Below, piece by piece: positions 26,072-33,688 of a stretch of DNA of 64,000 nucleotides. This DNA is from Verrucomicrobiaceae bacterium. Lineage in GTDB: Bacteria > Verrucomicrobiota > Verrucomicrobiia > Verrucomicrobiales > Verrucomicrobiaceae. Numbering within the stretch: position 1 is the stretch's first letter; each line of letters opens with the position of its first letter. Where the stretch lies: contig JAEUHK010000055.1 of NCBI GenBank assembly GCA_016795465.1, positions 1 to 64,000 on the forward strand, written 5' to 3'. Position numbers and translations under genes: made by a program. The notes below the pieces were generated by a model that saw only the letters and a list, made by a program, of their open reading frames with translations, ran no database searches and had not been told where the DNA came from.

Positions 26072-28591
26072 ATGCCCTTCGAATTTTGTTCCCATCTCTC
26101 TCCCGTCCGCTGGACCTGCTCCAAGGCGCTGAGTCTGCTGGTCTTGATCGCCTCCTTTCCGGCCTCCGCCGCTGACAGTGTGGTCCAACTCGCCCAACGC
26201 GAGGCCATGAAACGCCAGATGCGGGTCGATTCGACCGGCGCAGACCTAAAGCGAGCCTCCGATTTGGTGATGGAAGGCAAGACCGAAGAAGCACTCACCC
26301 TTCTCGAATCTCTATATCAAGCCCTTCCGGAGGCCCCACTGACTCAGGAAGCCCGCAGCGTGACCAAGGCTGGCTATCTTTCCGTGGGCTGCATGCGCTC
26401 CGAAGAGCTCATGGCCGCCGGCAAACGCCTGGAAGCCGATGCTCTGCTTGAAAAGCTCCTCAAAGTGTCTCCGAACGACCAGCAGGTGCTCGACCTCCAA
26501 AAGCGCTTCGCCGATCCCGATCGCTTTCCGCCTGCCCTCACCGCCGAGCACATCGAAAACGTCCGCAACGTCCAAAGCCTCCTGCTCAAAGGTAATTCGG
26601 CAGTCGAGATTGGCGACTACGACCTCGCGATCCGCCTTTACCAGGATGTGATTCGCATCGACTCCGCCAACAGTGCCGCCCGCCGTGGCATGGAACGCGC
26701 CGAACGTGAGAAGGCCCGCTATTTCGACGCCGCGCGTGATCAACAGCGATCCAAAATGCTCAATGCCGTCTCTCAGACATGGGAGGAGCCTGTGCCACCC
26801 TCCTCCGCTGAGCTAAGCGCCTTGTTTGGTGCCCGAGTGCAGGCCTCCGCCATCAAATCAGGCGGCCGTGACAGCATCGTGGACAAGCTGCGGAACTACC
26901 GCATGCCCAAGGTGGAGTTCCAGCAGGCCACCATCGTCGAAATCCTCGAACTCCTGCGCCTCCGCAGCCGTGATCTGGACCCGCAGGGCAAAGGAGTGGA
27001 TTTCGTGCTCAACGTTCCAGACGATTCACGTCAGCGGCAGATCACTCTGACACTGACAGATGTCCCCTTGGAGGAAGTTCTGAGATATGTGTGTGAGGCA
27101 GCATCCGTCACCTACCGGATCGAAGAGCATGCCGTGATGATTTCCTCGCTCAGCGAGAAGAATGCGACGCTGGTCACACGCAGTTTCCGGGTGCCGCCGG
27201 ATTTCATCCAAAACAGTCCTGTGGCTGCTGCAGCGCCCGCGGGAGGAGATCCATTTACCCCGCCCGCTGCCACAGGCGGAGGCCTTACCCTCAGGCGCAT
27301 GGGAGCCAAGGAATTCCTCGAAAGCCGTGGGATTCCCTTCCCAGATGGTGCCAGTGCCAGTTTCTCCGGCAGCACGAGCACCCTAGTCGTGCGCAATACC
27401 GCCACGAACATGGAAATGGTCGAAAACCTCGTGGATCTTGCTGCCAAGAGCAGTCCGAAGATGGTGGTGGTAAGCGTGCGTATGCTGGAGGTCGCACAGA
27501 AAAACCTCGATGAGCTTGGGTTTGACTGGCTAATGAGCGGCGCAGGCTTCAATGGCAACAACGTATTTACCGGTGGAGGCACGGTAGGGAGCGGCACCCC
27601 TTATTCGCCAGCGAATTATCCCTTTGGAGGCAATGCAATTCTTCCGGCTGTTGTTTTGAATGCGACCCAAGCCTTGCCGCCGCAAACGGTAGCCTCCGCA
27701 GTGGGTGGCCCCCTGCCTTTGGGGGTGCCCCCTGTCAATGGGGGGGGGGGAGGTCCGATTACCGCAGGAAATCGCTCAGGTGGTTTTGCAGTAGGTCAAA
27801 ATGACCTGTCGAGGTTGCTGGAATCAGGTTCCGCCACGGCAGCCCCTAGCGTGGCTCCTGGGATTTTGTCGGTTGCTGGGGTATTTACCGATCCGCAGTT
27901 TCAGACGGTCCTCCGGGGATTGGCGCAGAAGAAGGGCCTAGATGTTGCCGTGAGTCCTAGCGTGACCACGAAAAGTGGTGCCAAGGCTACAGTGGAGATT
28001 ACACGGGAGTTCATTTACCCGACGGAGTTTGACCCCCCCCAACTCCCCCAAGGAAACACAGGGGGGGCGCCCATTGCCACTCCGACAACACCAACAGCCT
28101 TTGAGATGCGCAAAACCGGCGTGACTTTGGAGATTGAACCTGTGGTATCGGACGATGCCCGGACAGTGGAGATTATCCTAGCTCCTGAGGTGGTCGATTT
28201 CGAGGGATTTGTGAATTATGGAAGCCCAATCAATTCTCCAAGCAGCACTTCTTTTCTCCGAGCATCCGGAGTGCTTGTTCCCCTCAGCCAATCTGAGCAG
28301 CTCATCACCCCAAACAAAATCCTCCAGCCCGTCTTCAAGTCTTCCAAGGTCTCCACGGCCGTTAAAGTCTGGGACGGGCAAACGGTCGTGCTGGGAGGCC
28401 TGAAGCAGCAGGAATATACCATCGTGGATGACCAAGTGCCACTGCTTGGCGACCTGCCTTTCGTCGGCCGTCTGTTTCGCACGCATGTCAAGCAGACCAA
28501 CACCAAGAACATCATCATTTTTGTGACGGTGAACGTCATTGATCCCTCCGGGCAGAAGGTCAATCCTGACACGGCCAGTGTCAGCCAGTGA
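26072..28591 (+). CDS. Amuc_1098-family type IV pilus secretin
   Basis: An 839-residue outer-membrane secretin of the verrucomicrobial type IV pilus class. Signal peptide at KALSLLVLIASFPASAAD. Residues about 50-240 are TPR-like helices (EGKTEEALTLLESLYQALP, EIGDYDLAIRLYQDVIRID). Then come secretin N-domains (VEFQQATIVEILELLR, LTDVPLEEVLRYVCEAA), a low-complexity Gly/Pro/Ala loop at about residues 485-610, and the C-terminal secretin core (VWDGQTVVLGGLKQQE, PLLGDLPFVGRLFR, NIIIFVTVNVIDP). The ATG at 26072 places the signal correctly; an upstream in-frame start is unlikely. Oddity: an 11-G tract (27740-27750), eight Cs at 28033-28040 and seven Gs at 28061-28067, which could slip. No other pilus genes lie beside it. 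Confidence 0.87.
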   Translation: MPFEFCSHLSPVRWTCSKALSLLVLIASFPASAADSVVQLAQREAMKRQMRVDSTGADLKRASDLVMEGKTEEALTLLESLYQALPEAPLTQEARSVTKAGYLSVGCMRSEELMAAGKRLEADALLEKLLKVSPNDQQVLDLQKRFADPDRFPPALTAEHIENVRNVQSLLLKGNSAVEIGDYDLAIRLYQDVIRIDSANSAARRGMERAEREKARYFDAARDQQRSKMLNAVSQTWEEPVPPSSAELSALFGARVQASAIKSGGRDSIVDKLRNYRMPKVEFQQATIVEILELLRLRSRDLDPQGKGVDFVLNVPDDSRQRQITLTLTDVPLEEVLRYVCEAASVTYRIEEHAVMISSLSEKNATLVTRSFRVPPDFIQNSPVAAAAPAGGDPFTPPAATGGGLTLRRMGAKEFLESRGIPFPDGASASFSGSTSTLVVRNTATNMEMVENLVDLAAKSSPKMVVVSVRMLEVAQKNLDELGFDWLMSGAGFNGNNVFTGGGTVGSGTPYSPANYPFGGNAILPAVVLNATQALPPQTVASAVGGPLPLGVPPVNGGGGGPITAGNRSGGFAVGQNDLSRLLESGSATAAPSVAPGILSVAGVFTDPQFQTVLRGLAQKKGLDVAVSPSVTTKSGAKATVEITREFIYPTEFDPPQLPQGNTGGAPIATPTTPTAFEMRKTGVTLEIEPVVSDDARTVEIILAPEVVDFEGFVNYGSPINSPSSTSFLRASGVLVPLSQSEQLITPNKILQPVFKSSKVSTAVKVWDGQTVVLGGLKQQEYTIVDDQVPLLGDLPFVGRLFRTHVKQTNTKNIIIFVTVNVIDPSGQKVNPDTASVSQ

Positions 28592-28661
28592 CGGGAAGCC
28601 GAGGACTGACTTTTCCAGAGCTGCCGCTGGAAATACAGAACCTCCCCCGTATCATCGTGCC

Positions 28662-29531
28662 ATGTTCTCAGGCCCCCACGCCAGATTTTCGCTGTTTTTG
28701 GCATCTATTGCTCTCATGACGACGCCGCTCGCTGGCCAGGAGGCACCTCCGCCCGCGCCGCCGCCTCCGGGCGCTAAAATGCCCATCCCCGACGATGTCC
28801 TCGGAGATGAGCATGTGCGCGAGGAGTTTGGGGTGAATGTCTTTACCACGCCCTCCATTCGCAAGCTGTTCGACATGCTCAACAAGATCGGAAAGCTCAA
28901 GTATGATGAGTTGAAGCGTCCGTTTTCCGACAAGACGCCTGCCGATCGCGTGATCGTCTCACTCGGCCTCGGCACGCTGATCGCAGATGGCTTTTTGATC
29001 GTGCAAACGGAGAAGGTCGACGAGATGGAGTTCGTCGGTCGCGCGATGATCAAATACGGCAAGGCTCTCGGAGCTGGCGGCCGGATGAACAAACACACAC
29101 AAAGTCTCTTCGAGCACAGCCTGCGTGGTGAATGGGATGACCTCAAAGAGGAACTCGCACGCACCCAGGCGGACGTCGAGGCAGAAATGGTCATGCTGCG
29201 GGATGTCGATATTGCCCATCTCATCAGTCTCGGCGGCTGGCTGCGTGCGCTGGAGATCTCGACGAAGACCATCGCCATGGATTACACGGAGGAAAAGACC
29301 CGTCAGCTTACGCGACGTGATATTGTCGAATACTACCTTGGTAGCCTCGACAGCCTCCATCCCTCACTTTTGAAAAATCCCAATCTCATCGAACTGCGCA
29401 AAGGCATTCAGGAACTCATGCCCATGGTGGATCAGCCTGAAGGAAAAGCCCTGACACACGACGAGATCAACAAGCTCAGCGAAAAAGCCTCCATGCTCTC
29501 GCACATCATCACGGATAAGATGAAGGGCTGA
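28662..29531 (+). CDS. Secreted protein of unknown function (lineage type)
   Basis: A 289-residue protein with a signal peptide (MFSGPHARFSLFLASIALMTTPLAG) and a short proline-rich linker (QEAPPPAPPPPG). The rest is helical and mildly acidic, with conserved-looking blocks FTTPSIRKLFDML, GLGTLIADGFLIVQ and DIVEYYLGSLDSLHPS. No catalytic residues or cysteines stand out. An in-frame ATG about 120 bases upstream overlaps the secretin gene and precedes the signal, so it is not chosen. The gene is 70 bases after the secretin and 26 bases before the next unknown, all on the same strand, so a functional link to the pilus secretin or to export is possible but unproven. Confidence 0.8.
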   Translation: MFSGPHARFSLFLASIALMTTPLAGQEAPPPAPPPPGAKMPIPDDVLGDEHVREEFGVNVFTTPSIRKLFDMLNKIGKLKYDELKRPFSDKTPADRVIVSLGLGTLIADGFLIVQTEKVDEMEFVGRAMIKYGKALGAGGRMNKHTQSLFEHSLRGEWDDLKEELARTQADVEAEMVMLRDVDIAHLISLGGWLRALEISTKTIAMDYTEEKTRQLTRRDIVEYYLGSLDSLHPSLLKNPNLIELRKGIQELMPMVDQPEGKALTHDEINKLSEKASMLSHIITDKMKG

Positions 29532-29557
29532 TCCCCTGACCAGCCCATCATACGCCC

Positions 29558-30055
29558 ATGTCCAGCCCCACACCGGATCAACGTCAACAAATCGCCAACT
29601 GGGCCGCGGAAGGTGCCACCCTGAACCAGATTCAGGACCGTTTGCGCACCGAGCTCGGCATCACGCTCACCTACATGGAGACCCGCCTGCTCGTGCTCGA
29701 GCTCGGCGTGAAGCTCCAGGACAAGCCTCGTGAAAAGCCTCCCGAGGAGGAAAAGAAGCCAGAGGCACCTCCACCCGCCGCCGAGGGCGACTTGCAAGAC
29801 AACGAATTCGAAGAACCAGCCGCGAGTGACGCACCCGCAGGCTCTTTGAAGGTCACGGTGGACGAAGTTCCGCCAGCGGGTGCTGTCATCAGCGGCAAAG
29901 CCACCTTCAGCGATGGAAACACGGCCATGTGGTTCATGGACCAGATGGGCCGTTTTGGCATGCGTGGCCCTACTCCTGGCTATCAACCACCGCCTACCGA
30001 CATTCCCGCCTTCCAATCCGAACTCGACCGCATCCTCACCCTCCGCGGCTTCTGA
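29558..30055 (+). CDS. Small conserved-looking hypothetical protein with a proline/glutamate-rich linker
   Basis: A 165-residue protein. The first about 50 residues ([31 protein letters not shown]) look like a helix-turn-helix-type fold reminiscent of a regulatory or ribosome-associated helical domain. A Pro/Glu/Lys/Ala linker of about 60 residues follows, then a compact beta-like C-terminal segment ([35 protein letters not shown]). No signal peptide. I do not recognise the family. It lies 26 bases after the secreted unknown and 16 bases before pabA/trpG on the same strand, so it is probably co-transcribed with one or both. Confidence 0.75.
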   Translation: MSSPTPDQRQQIANWAAEGATLNQIQDRLRTELGITLTYMETRLLVLELGVKLQDKPREKPPEEEKKPEAPPPAAEGDLQDNEFEEPAASDAPAGSLKVTVDEVPPAGAVISGKATFSDGNTAMWFMDQMGRFGMRGPTPGYQPPPTDIPAFQSELDRILTLRGF

Positions 30056-30071
30056 CCCATTCCCACGCTTC

Positions 30072-30641
30072 ATGCTCCTGATCATCGACAACTACGACTC
30101 CTTCACCTACAACCTCGTGCAGTATTTCGGCGAGATGGGTGCCGTCATGGAGATCCGCCGCAATGACCAGGTGACGTTGGAAGAAATCGAAAAGCTCAAG
30201 CCGGACCACATCTGCATCTCGCCCGGCCCCTGCACGCCAAAGGAGGCGGGCATCAGTTGCGCCGTCATCGAGCGTTTTGGCAAAAGCATCCCCTTGCTCG
30301 GTGTCTGCCTCGGCCATCAGGCCATCGGCCATGTCTTCGGCGGCGATGTCGTGCGGGCAGATCGCTTGATGCATGGCAAAACGTCCATGATCAACCACAG
30401 CGGCACCTCCGTGTTCAAAGGCATGCCGGAGCCCTTTGAGGCCACTCGCTATCATTCCCTGCTCGTGAAGCGTGCCACCCTGCCCTCCTGCCTGGAGATC
30501 ACCGCCACGGCAAGCGATGACGAATCGGAGATCATGGGCCTGCGCCACAAGGAACTCCCCATTCATGGCGTGCAGTTTCATCCGGAGTCGATCCTCACGC
30601 AGGACGGCAAGAAGTTGCTGAAGAACTTCCTCGAGATGTGA
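30072..30641 (+). CDS. pabA: Anthranilate/para-aminobenzoate synthase glutamine amidotransferase subunit
   Basis: A 189-residue class I glutaminase starting [20 protein letters not shown], diagnostic of TrpG/PabA. The catalytic Cys is in [17 protein letters not shown], the His and Glu in [11 protein letters not shown], and the GENPE-type motif [13 protein letters not shown] is present. It supplies ammonia from glutamine to TrpE (tryptophan) or PabB (folate), or to both as an amphibolic subunit. No TrpE or PabB gene is in the window, so the choice is open. It follows the small unknown by 16 bases and is convergent with the ABC ATPase gene six bases away. Confidence 0.93.
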   Translation: MLLIIDNYDSFTYNLVQYFGEMGAVMEIRRNDQVTLEEIEKLKPDHICISPGPCTPKEAGISCAVIERFGKSIPLLGVCLGHQAIGHVFGGDVVRADRLMHGKTSMINHSGTSVFKGMPEPFEATRYHSLLVKRATLPSCLEITATASDDESEIMGLRHKELPIHGVQFHPESILTQDGKKLLKNFLEM

Positions 30642-30647
30642 GGCACC

Positions 30648-32159
30648 TCACGCGGCCATCGCGGCATGCATCAGCTTCTCCTGGGTGGCTTCCTCGCGGG
30701 TGAATTCACCACCTACCCGGCCTTCGCGGAGCATGAGAATGCGGTCGCTCATGCCGATGAGCTCCGGCAGCTCGCTGGAGACGAGCAGCACGGCCTTTCC
30801 AGCTGCGGTGAGCTTGTTGATGATCTCGTAGATTTCGAGTTTTGCGCCCACATCGATGCCGCGGGTCGGTTCATCGAGCAGGATGACGCTCGGTTCGGTG
30901 AGTAGCGCTTTGCCGAGCACGATTTTTTGCTGGTTGCCGCCGGAGAGACGGCCTGCGATGGCATCGAGGCCAGTCGCTTTGATGCACAGATCGCCAAAGA
31001 TGGCCTGGTTGCGTTTCGTCTCGTCGTTTCGACGAATGAAACCGGCGCTGCAAATGCTCTTCAAGGAGGACAGCGAGAGGTTGAAGCCGATCTCATGCTC
31101 CAGCACGAGGCCGTAGCGACGCCGGTCCTCGCTGGCGAGCACCATGCCGCGCTCGATGCTTTGCTGCGGCGTGTTGTTCTTCAAGGCATCCCCTTGCAGC
31201 GTGACCTCACCGGCCTGCCGGCGACCCCAAGCACCGAAAAGATGCATCAGCAGTTCCGTGCGTCCCGCACCCATCAAACCGCCGATGCCGAGCACTTCGC
31301 CCGCTTTGAGCTCAAAACCGATCTCACGCAGTCGCGGGCTTTCGCCGTCGTTTTCGGTCACGGTGAGGTTTTGCACCTTCAAAAGGGTATCGCCGGGCTG
31401 CGAGGCGCGCCGCGGAAAAAGATCGCCAATCTCGCGACCGACCATGAGGCGGATGACCTCAGCTTTGCTCGTGTTTTTGGCCTCTTGAGTGCCCACCGTG
31501 CTGCCATCGCGCAGCACCGTGATGCGGTCGGCGATGCCAAAAACCTCGTCGAGCTTGTGCGAGATGTAAACGCAGGCGATCCCGCGCTGGCGAAGATCAC
31601 GCAGGATGTCGAGCAGGATCAGCACCTCGTGCTCCGCGAGTGCGGCGGTGGGCTCGTCGAGAATGAGGATGCGGCTGTCCTTGGCCAGTGCCTTCACAAT
31701 TTCGACGAGTTGCTTCTGCCCCACGCCGAGCGAGGAAACCTGGGCGGCAGGATCGAGGTTCACTTTGAAGCGTTCGAGCAAGGCCCGCGCCTCGCGATGG
31801 ATGCGAGGCCAGTCGATGAAGCCGCCCCAGCGTCGCGGTTCGCAGCCGAGGAAGATGTTTTCCGCCACCGTCATCTCCTCCACGAGAGCGAGTTCTTGAT
31901 AAATGACCGCAATGCCCGCTTTTGCCGCGTCGCTGATGCCGCCAAAACGCGCTTCCTCGCCATTCACCTCAAAGCGGCCCTCGTAGCTGCCGTGCGGGTG
32001 GATGCCGGAGAGCAGCTTGATGAGCGTGCTCTTTCCCGCGCCGTTCTCGCCGCAGAGCGCATGGATCTCGCCCGCCTGAAGATCAAACGATACGTCCTTC
32101 AGCGCGGTGACGCCTGGAAACTTCTTCGTGATGCGATGAGCGGCGAGAATTGGGTGCAT
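30648..32159 (-). CDS. Sugar ABC transporter ATP-binding protein (RbsA/XylG/MglA family)
   Basis: A 503-residue tandem ATPase of the CUT2 class. The first domain has Walker A GENGAGKST, signature LGVGQKQLVEI and Walker B ILILDEPTAAL. The second has the degenerate loop GLMGAGRTELL usual for this class, LSGGNQQKIVLGKAL and VILLDEPTRGIDVGAK. Two fused domains are standard for ribose, xylose and galactose importers. It acts on the cytoplasmic face with a permease and a periplasmic binding protein, but neither is in the window (pabA lies downstream in the opposite direction, an NHL gene upstream). Sugar specificity is unknown. A 7-bp repeat run abuts its start codon. Confidence 0.92.
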   Translation of the reverse strand: MHPILAAHRITKKFPGVTALKDVSFDLQAGEIHALCGENGAGKSTLIKLLSGIHPHGSYEGRFEVNGEEARFGGISDAAKAGIAVIYQELALVEEMTVAENIFLGCEPRRWGGFIDWPRIHREARALLERFKVNLDPAAQVSSLGVGQKQLVEIVKALAKDSRILILDEPTAALAEHEVLILLDILRDLRQRGIACVYISHKLDEVFGIADRITVLRDGSTVGTQEAKNTSKAEVIRLMVGREIGDLFPRRASQPGDTLLKVQNLTVTENDGESPRLREIGFELKAGEVLGIGGLMGAGRTELLMHLFGAWGRRQAGEVTLQGDALKNNTPQQSIERGMVLASEDRRRYGLVLEHEIGFNLSLSSLKSICSAGFIRRNDETKRNQAIFGDLCIKATGLDAIAGRLSGGNQQKIVLGKALLTEPSVILLDEPTRGIDVGAKLEIYEIINKLTAAGKAVLLVSSELPELIGMSDRILMLREGRVGGEFTREEATQEKLMHAAMAA

Positions 32160-32163
32160 TTTT

Positions 32164-32192
32164 GATTTATGATTTACGATTGATGAATGATC
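32164..32192. repeat. Heptamer run abutting the ABC ATPase start codon
   Basis: Units GATTTAT and GATTTAC at 32164-32177, a four-base GATT, then GATGAAT and GATCC. The run begins five bases from the ATG of the ABC ATPase gene and covers its leader. Only one arm is present; no inverted partner is seen. Confidence 0.7.
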
Positions 32193-32218
32193 CTAGCCAT
32201 CTCGTTTTAAAAGCCACC

Positions 32219-33304
32219 ATGAAACTTCGCTCCACACTTCTCGCCCTGCTCCTTGCTCCCTGCGCCATGCTGTCCGCCGCCGAGTGGACCATCTCGACCT
32301 TTGCCGGCACCGGCGTGAAAGGCGGTGAAGGTGACGGTGGTCCCGCGACGAAGGCCACGATCGACAATCCCTTTGGCGTCGTGCGCGGCCCGGACGGCGC
32401 GATCTGGTTCTGCGAATACACCGGCCAGCGCATTCGCCGCGTGGCACCGGATGGCACCATCAGCACCATCGCCGGCACAGGTGCCAAAGGCTACAGCGGC
32501 GACGGCGGCCCCGCTTTGCAGGCCACCTTCAATCTGCCCCACGAGCTTCGTTTTGATGCCAAAGGCAATCTTTTCATCGTGGACATGACTAATCATGCCG
32601 TGCGGAAAATTGACACGCAGTCGAACATCATCACGACAATCGCCGGAAACGGCAAACCCGGCTACAGCGGTGATGGCGGCCCGGCGAAGGACGCCCAGTT
32701 CAAGCAGCCGCACAGCATCCAGTTTGGCCCCGAGGGCGATTTGTATGTCTGCGACATCGGCAACCATGTCATCCGCAAGATCGACATGAAGACCGGCACG
32801 ATCAGCACCTTTGCTGGCGTGGGCAAGGCGGGCCCGACGCCCGATGGCTCGCCCATCAGCGGCACGCCGCTCAAAGGCCCCCGCTCGCTCGATTTCGACA
32901 AGCAGGGCAATCTCTGGCTCGCCACCCGTGAGGGGAACCAAGTCTTCAAATTCGACCTCAAGGCCGGGAAGATCTTCCACATCGCCGGAACCGGCAAAAG
33001 CGGCTTCACCGGCAATGGCGGCCCCGCCAAGGAAGCCACGCTGAGTGGACCGAAAGGCATCTCGATTGATGCAGAAGGCAACGCGTGGCTCGCCGACTGC
33101 GAAAGCCATTCCATCCGCATGGTGAACGCGAAGACCGGCAACCTCGAACTTGTCGCCGGTCTCAATCAGAAGGGTGACGGGCCCGATGGCGATCCCCTCG
33201 GCTGCAAAATGGCCCGCCCGCATGGTGTGTTCTGCGATGCCGACGGCACCGTTTTCATCGGCGATAGCGAATCGCATCGCGTGCGTCTGCTTAAGAAGAA
33301 ATGA
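32219..33304 (+). CDS. Secreted NHL-repeat beta-propeller protein
   Basis: A 361-residue secreted protein (signal MKLRSTLLALLLAPCAMLSAA). It consists of repeated blades of about 50 residues with the pattern GTGxKGYSGDGGPAxxAxFNxP, xxVDMTNHAVRKID and xxISTIAG; six blades are discernible. NHL propellers are typically ligand-binding or act as gluconolactonase/peptidylglycine lyase-like enzymes; no catalytic set is apparent, so a binding role is as likely. It diverges from the ABC ATPase gene across 59 bases of heptamer-rich leader. A lipoprotein gene follows 18 bases downstream and may be co-transcribed. Confidence 0.88.
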   Translation: MKLRSTLLALLLAPCAMLSAAEWTISTFAGTGVKGGEGDGGPATKATIDNPFGVVRGPDGAIWFCEYTGQRIRRVAPDGTISTIAGTGAKGYSGDGGPALQATFNLPHELRFDAKGNLFIVDMTNHAVRKIDTQSNIITTIAGNGKPGYSGDGGPAKDAQFKQPHSIQFGPEGDLYVCDIGNHVIRKIDMKTGTISTFAGVGKAGPTPDGSPISGTPLKGPRSLDFDKQGNLWLATREGNQVFKFDLKAGKIFHIAGTGKSGFTGNGGPAKEATLSGPKGISIDAEGNAWLADCESHSIRMVNAKTGNLELVAGLNQKGDGPDGDPLGCKMARPHGVFCDADGTVFIGDSESHRVRLLKKK

Positions 33305-33322
33305 TTCACCGATTTCACGCCC

Positions 33323-33673
33323 ATGAAGCCATCCGTTTTAGCTCTCGGCCTGCTCGTTGTTCTAGCGTCGTGCGAAAAGACCGAGCCCCAAAAGACCTCT
33401 GAAAAGCCTCCGCAGGCTTCATCGGCACCCGCAGCCGATTCGCCGCCCAAAAAAGAGCCTCCGACTCGAATCGACACGCCGGAAGAGTTGAAGAAGCTGC
33501 AAGGCAACCTGCCTCGAATGGACCCGGAGAAGGCCAAATTCATCGCTGTGCCCAACACGCCGCCCGATGCAACACCGGCCCCCAAGCCCCCACCGGCGGA
33601 GACAATCGTCAAAGCGGCTCCAGCGGCACCGCAAGAGCTCCCGAAGGCACCTGCGGCTCCTCCGAAAAAATAG
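33323..33673 (+). CDS. Proline-rich lipoprotein
   Basis: A 116-residue protein with a clear lipobox (LGLLVVLASC, Cys17) and no further domain: Pro, Ala, Lys, Glu and Ser dominate, with repeats of PPK, APP and KPP ending AAPPKK. It is probably anchored to the outer or inner membrane via the lipidated Cys, with an unstructured extension. It lies 18 bases after the NHL gene on the same strand and faces pbpC tail to tail. The extended Lys/Pro composition suggests it spans or contacts peptidoglycan, but this is a guess. Confidence 0.75.
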   Translation: MKPSVLALGLLVVLASCEKTEPQKTSEKPPQASSAPAADSPPKKEPPTRIDTPEELKKLQGNLPRMDPEKAKFIAVPNTPPDATPAPKPPPAETIVKAAPAAPQELPKAPAAPPKK

Positions 33674-33688
33674 ATCACAAAGCCCGCA

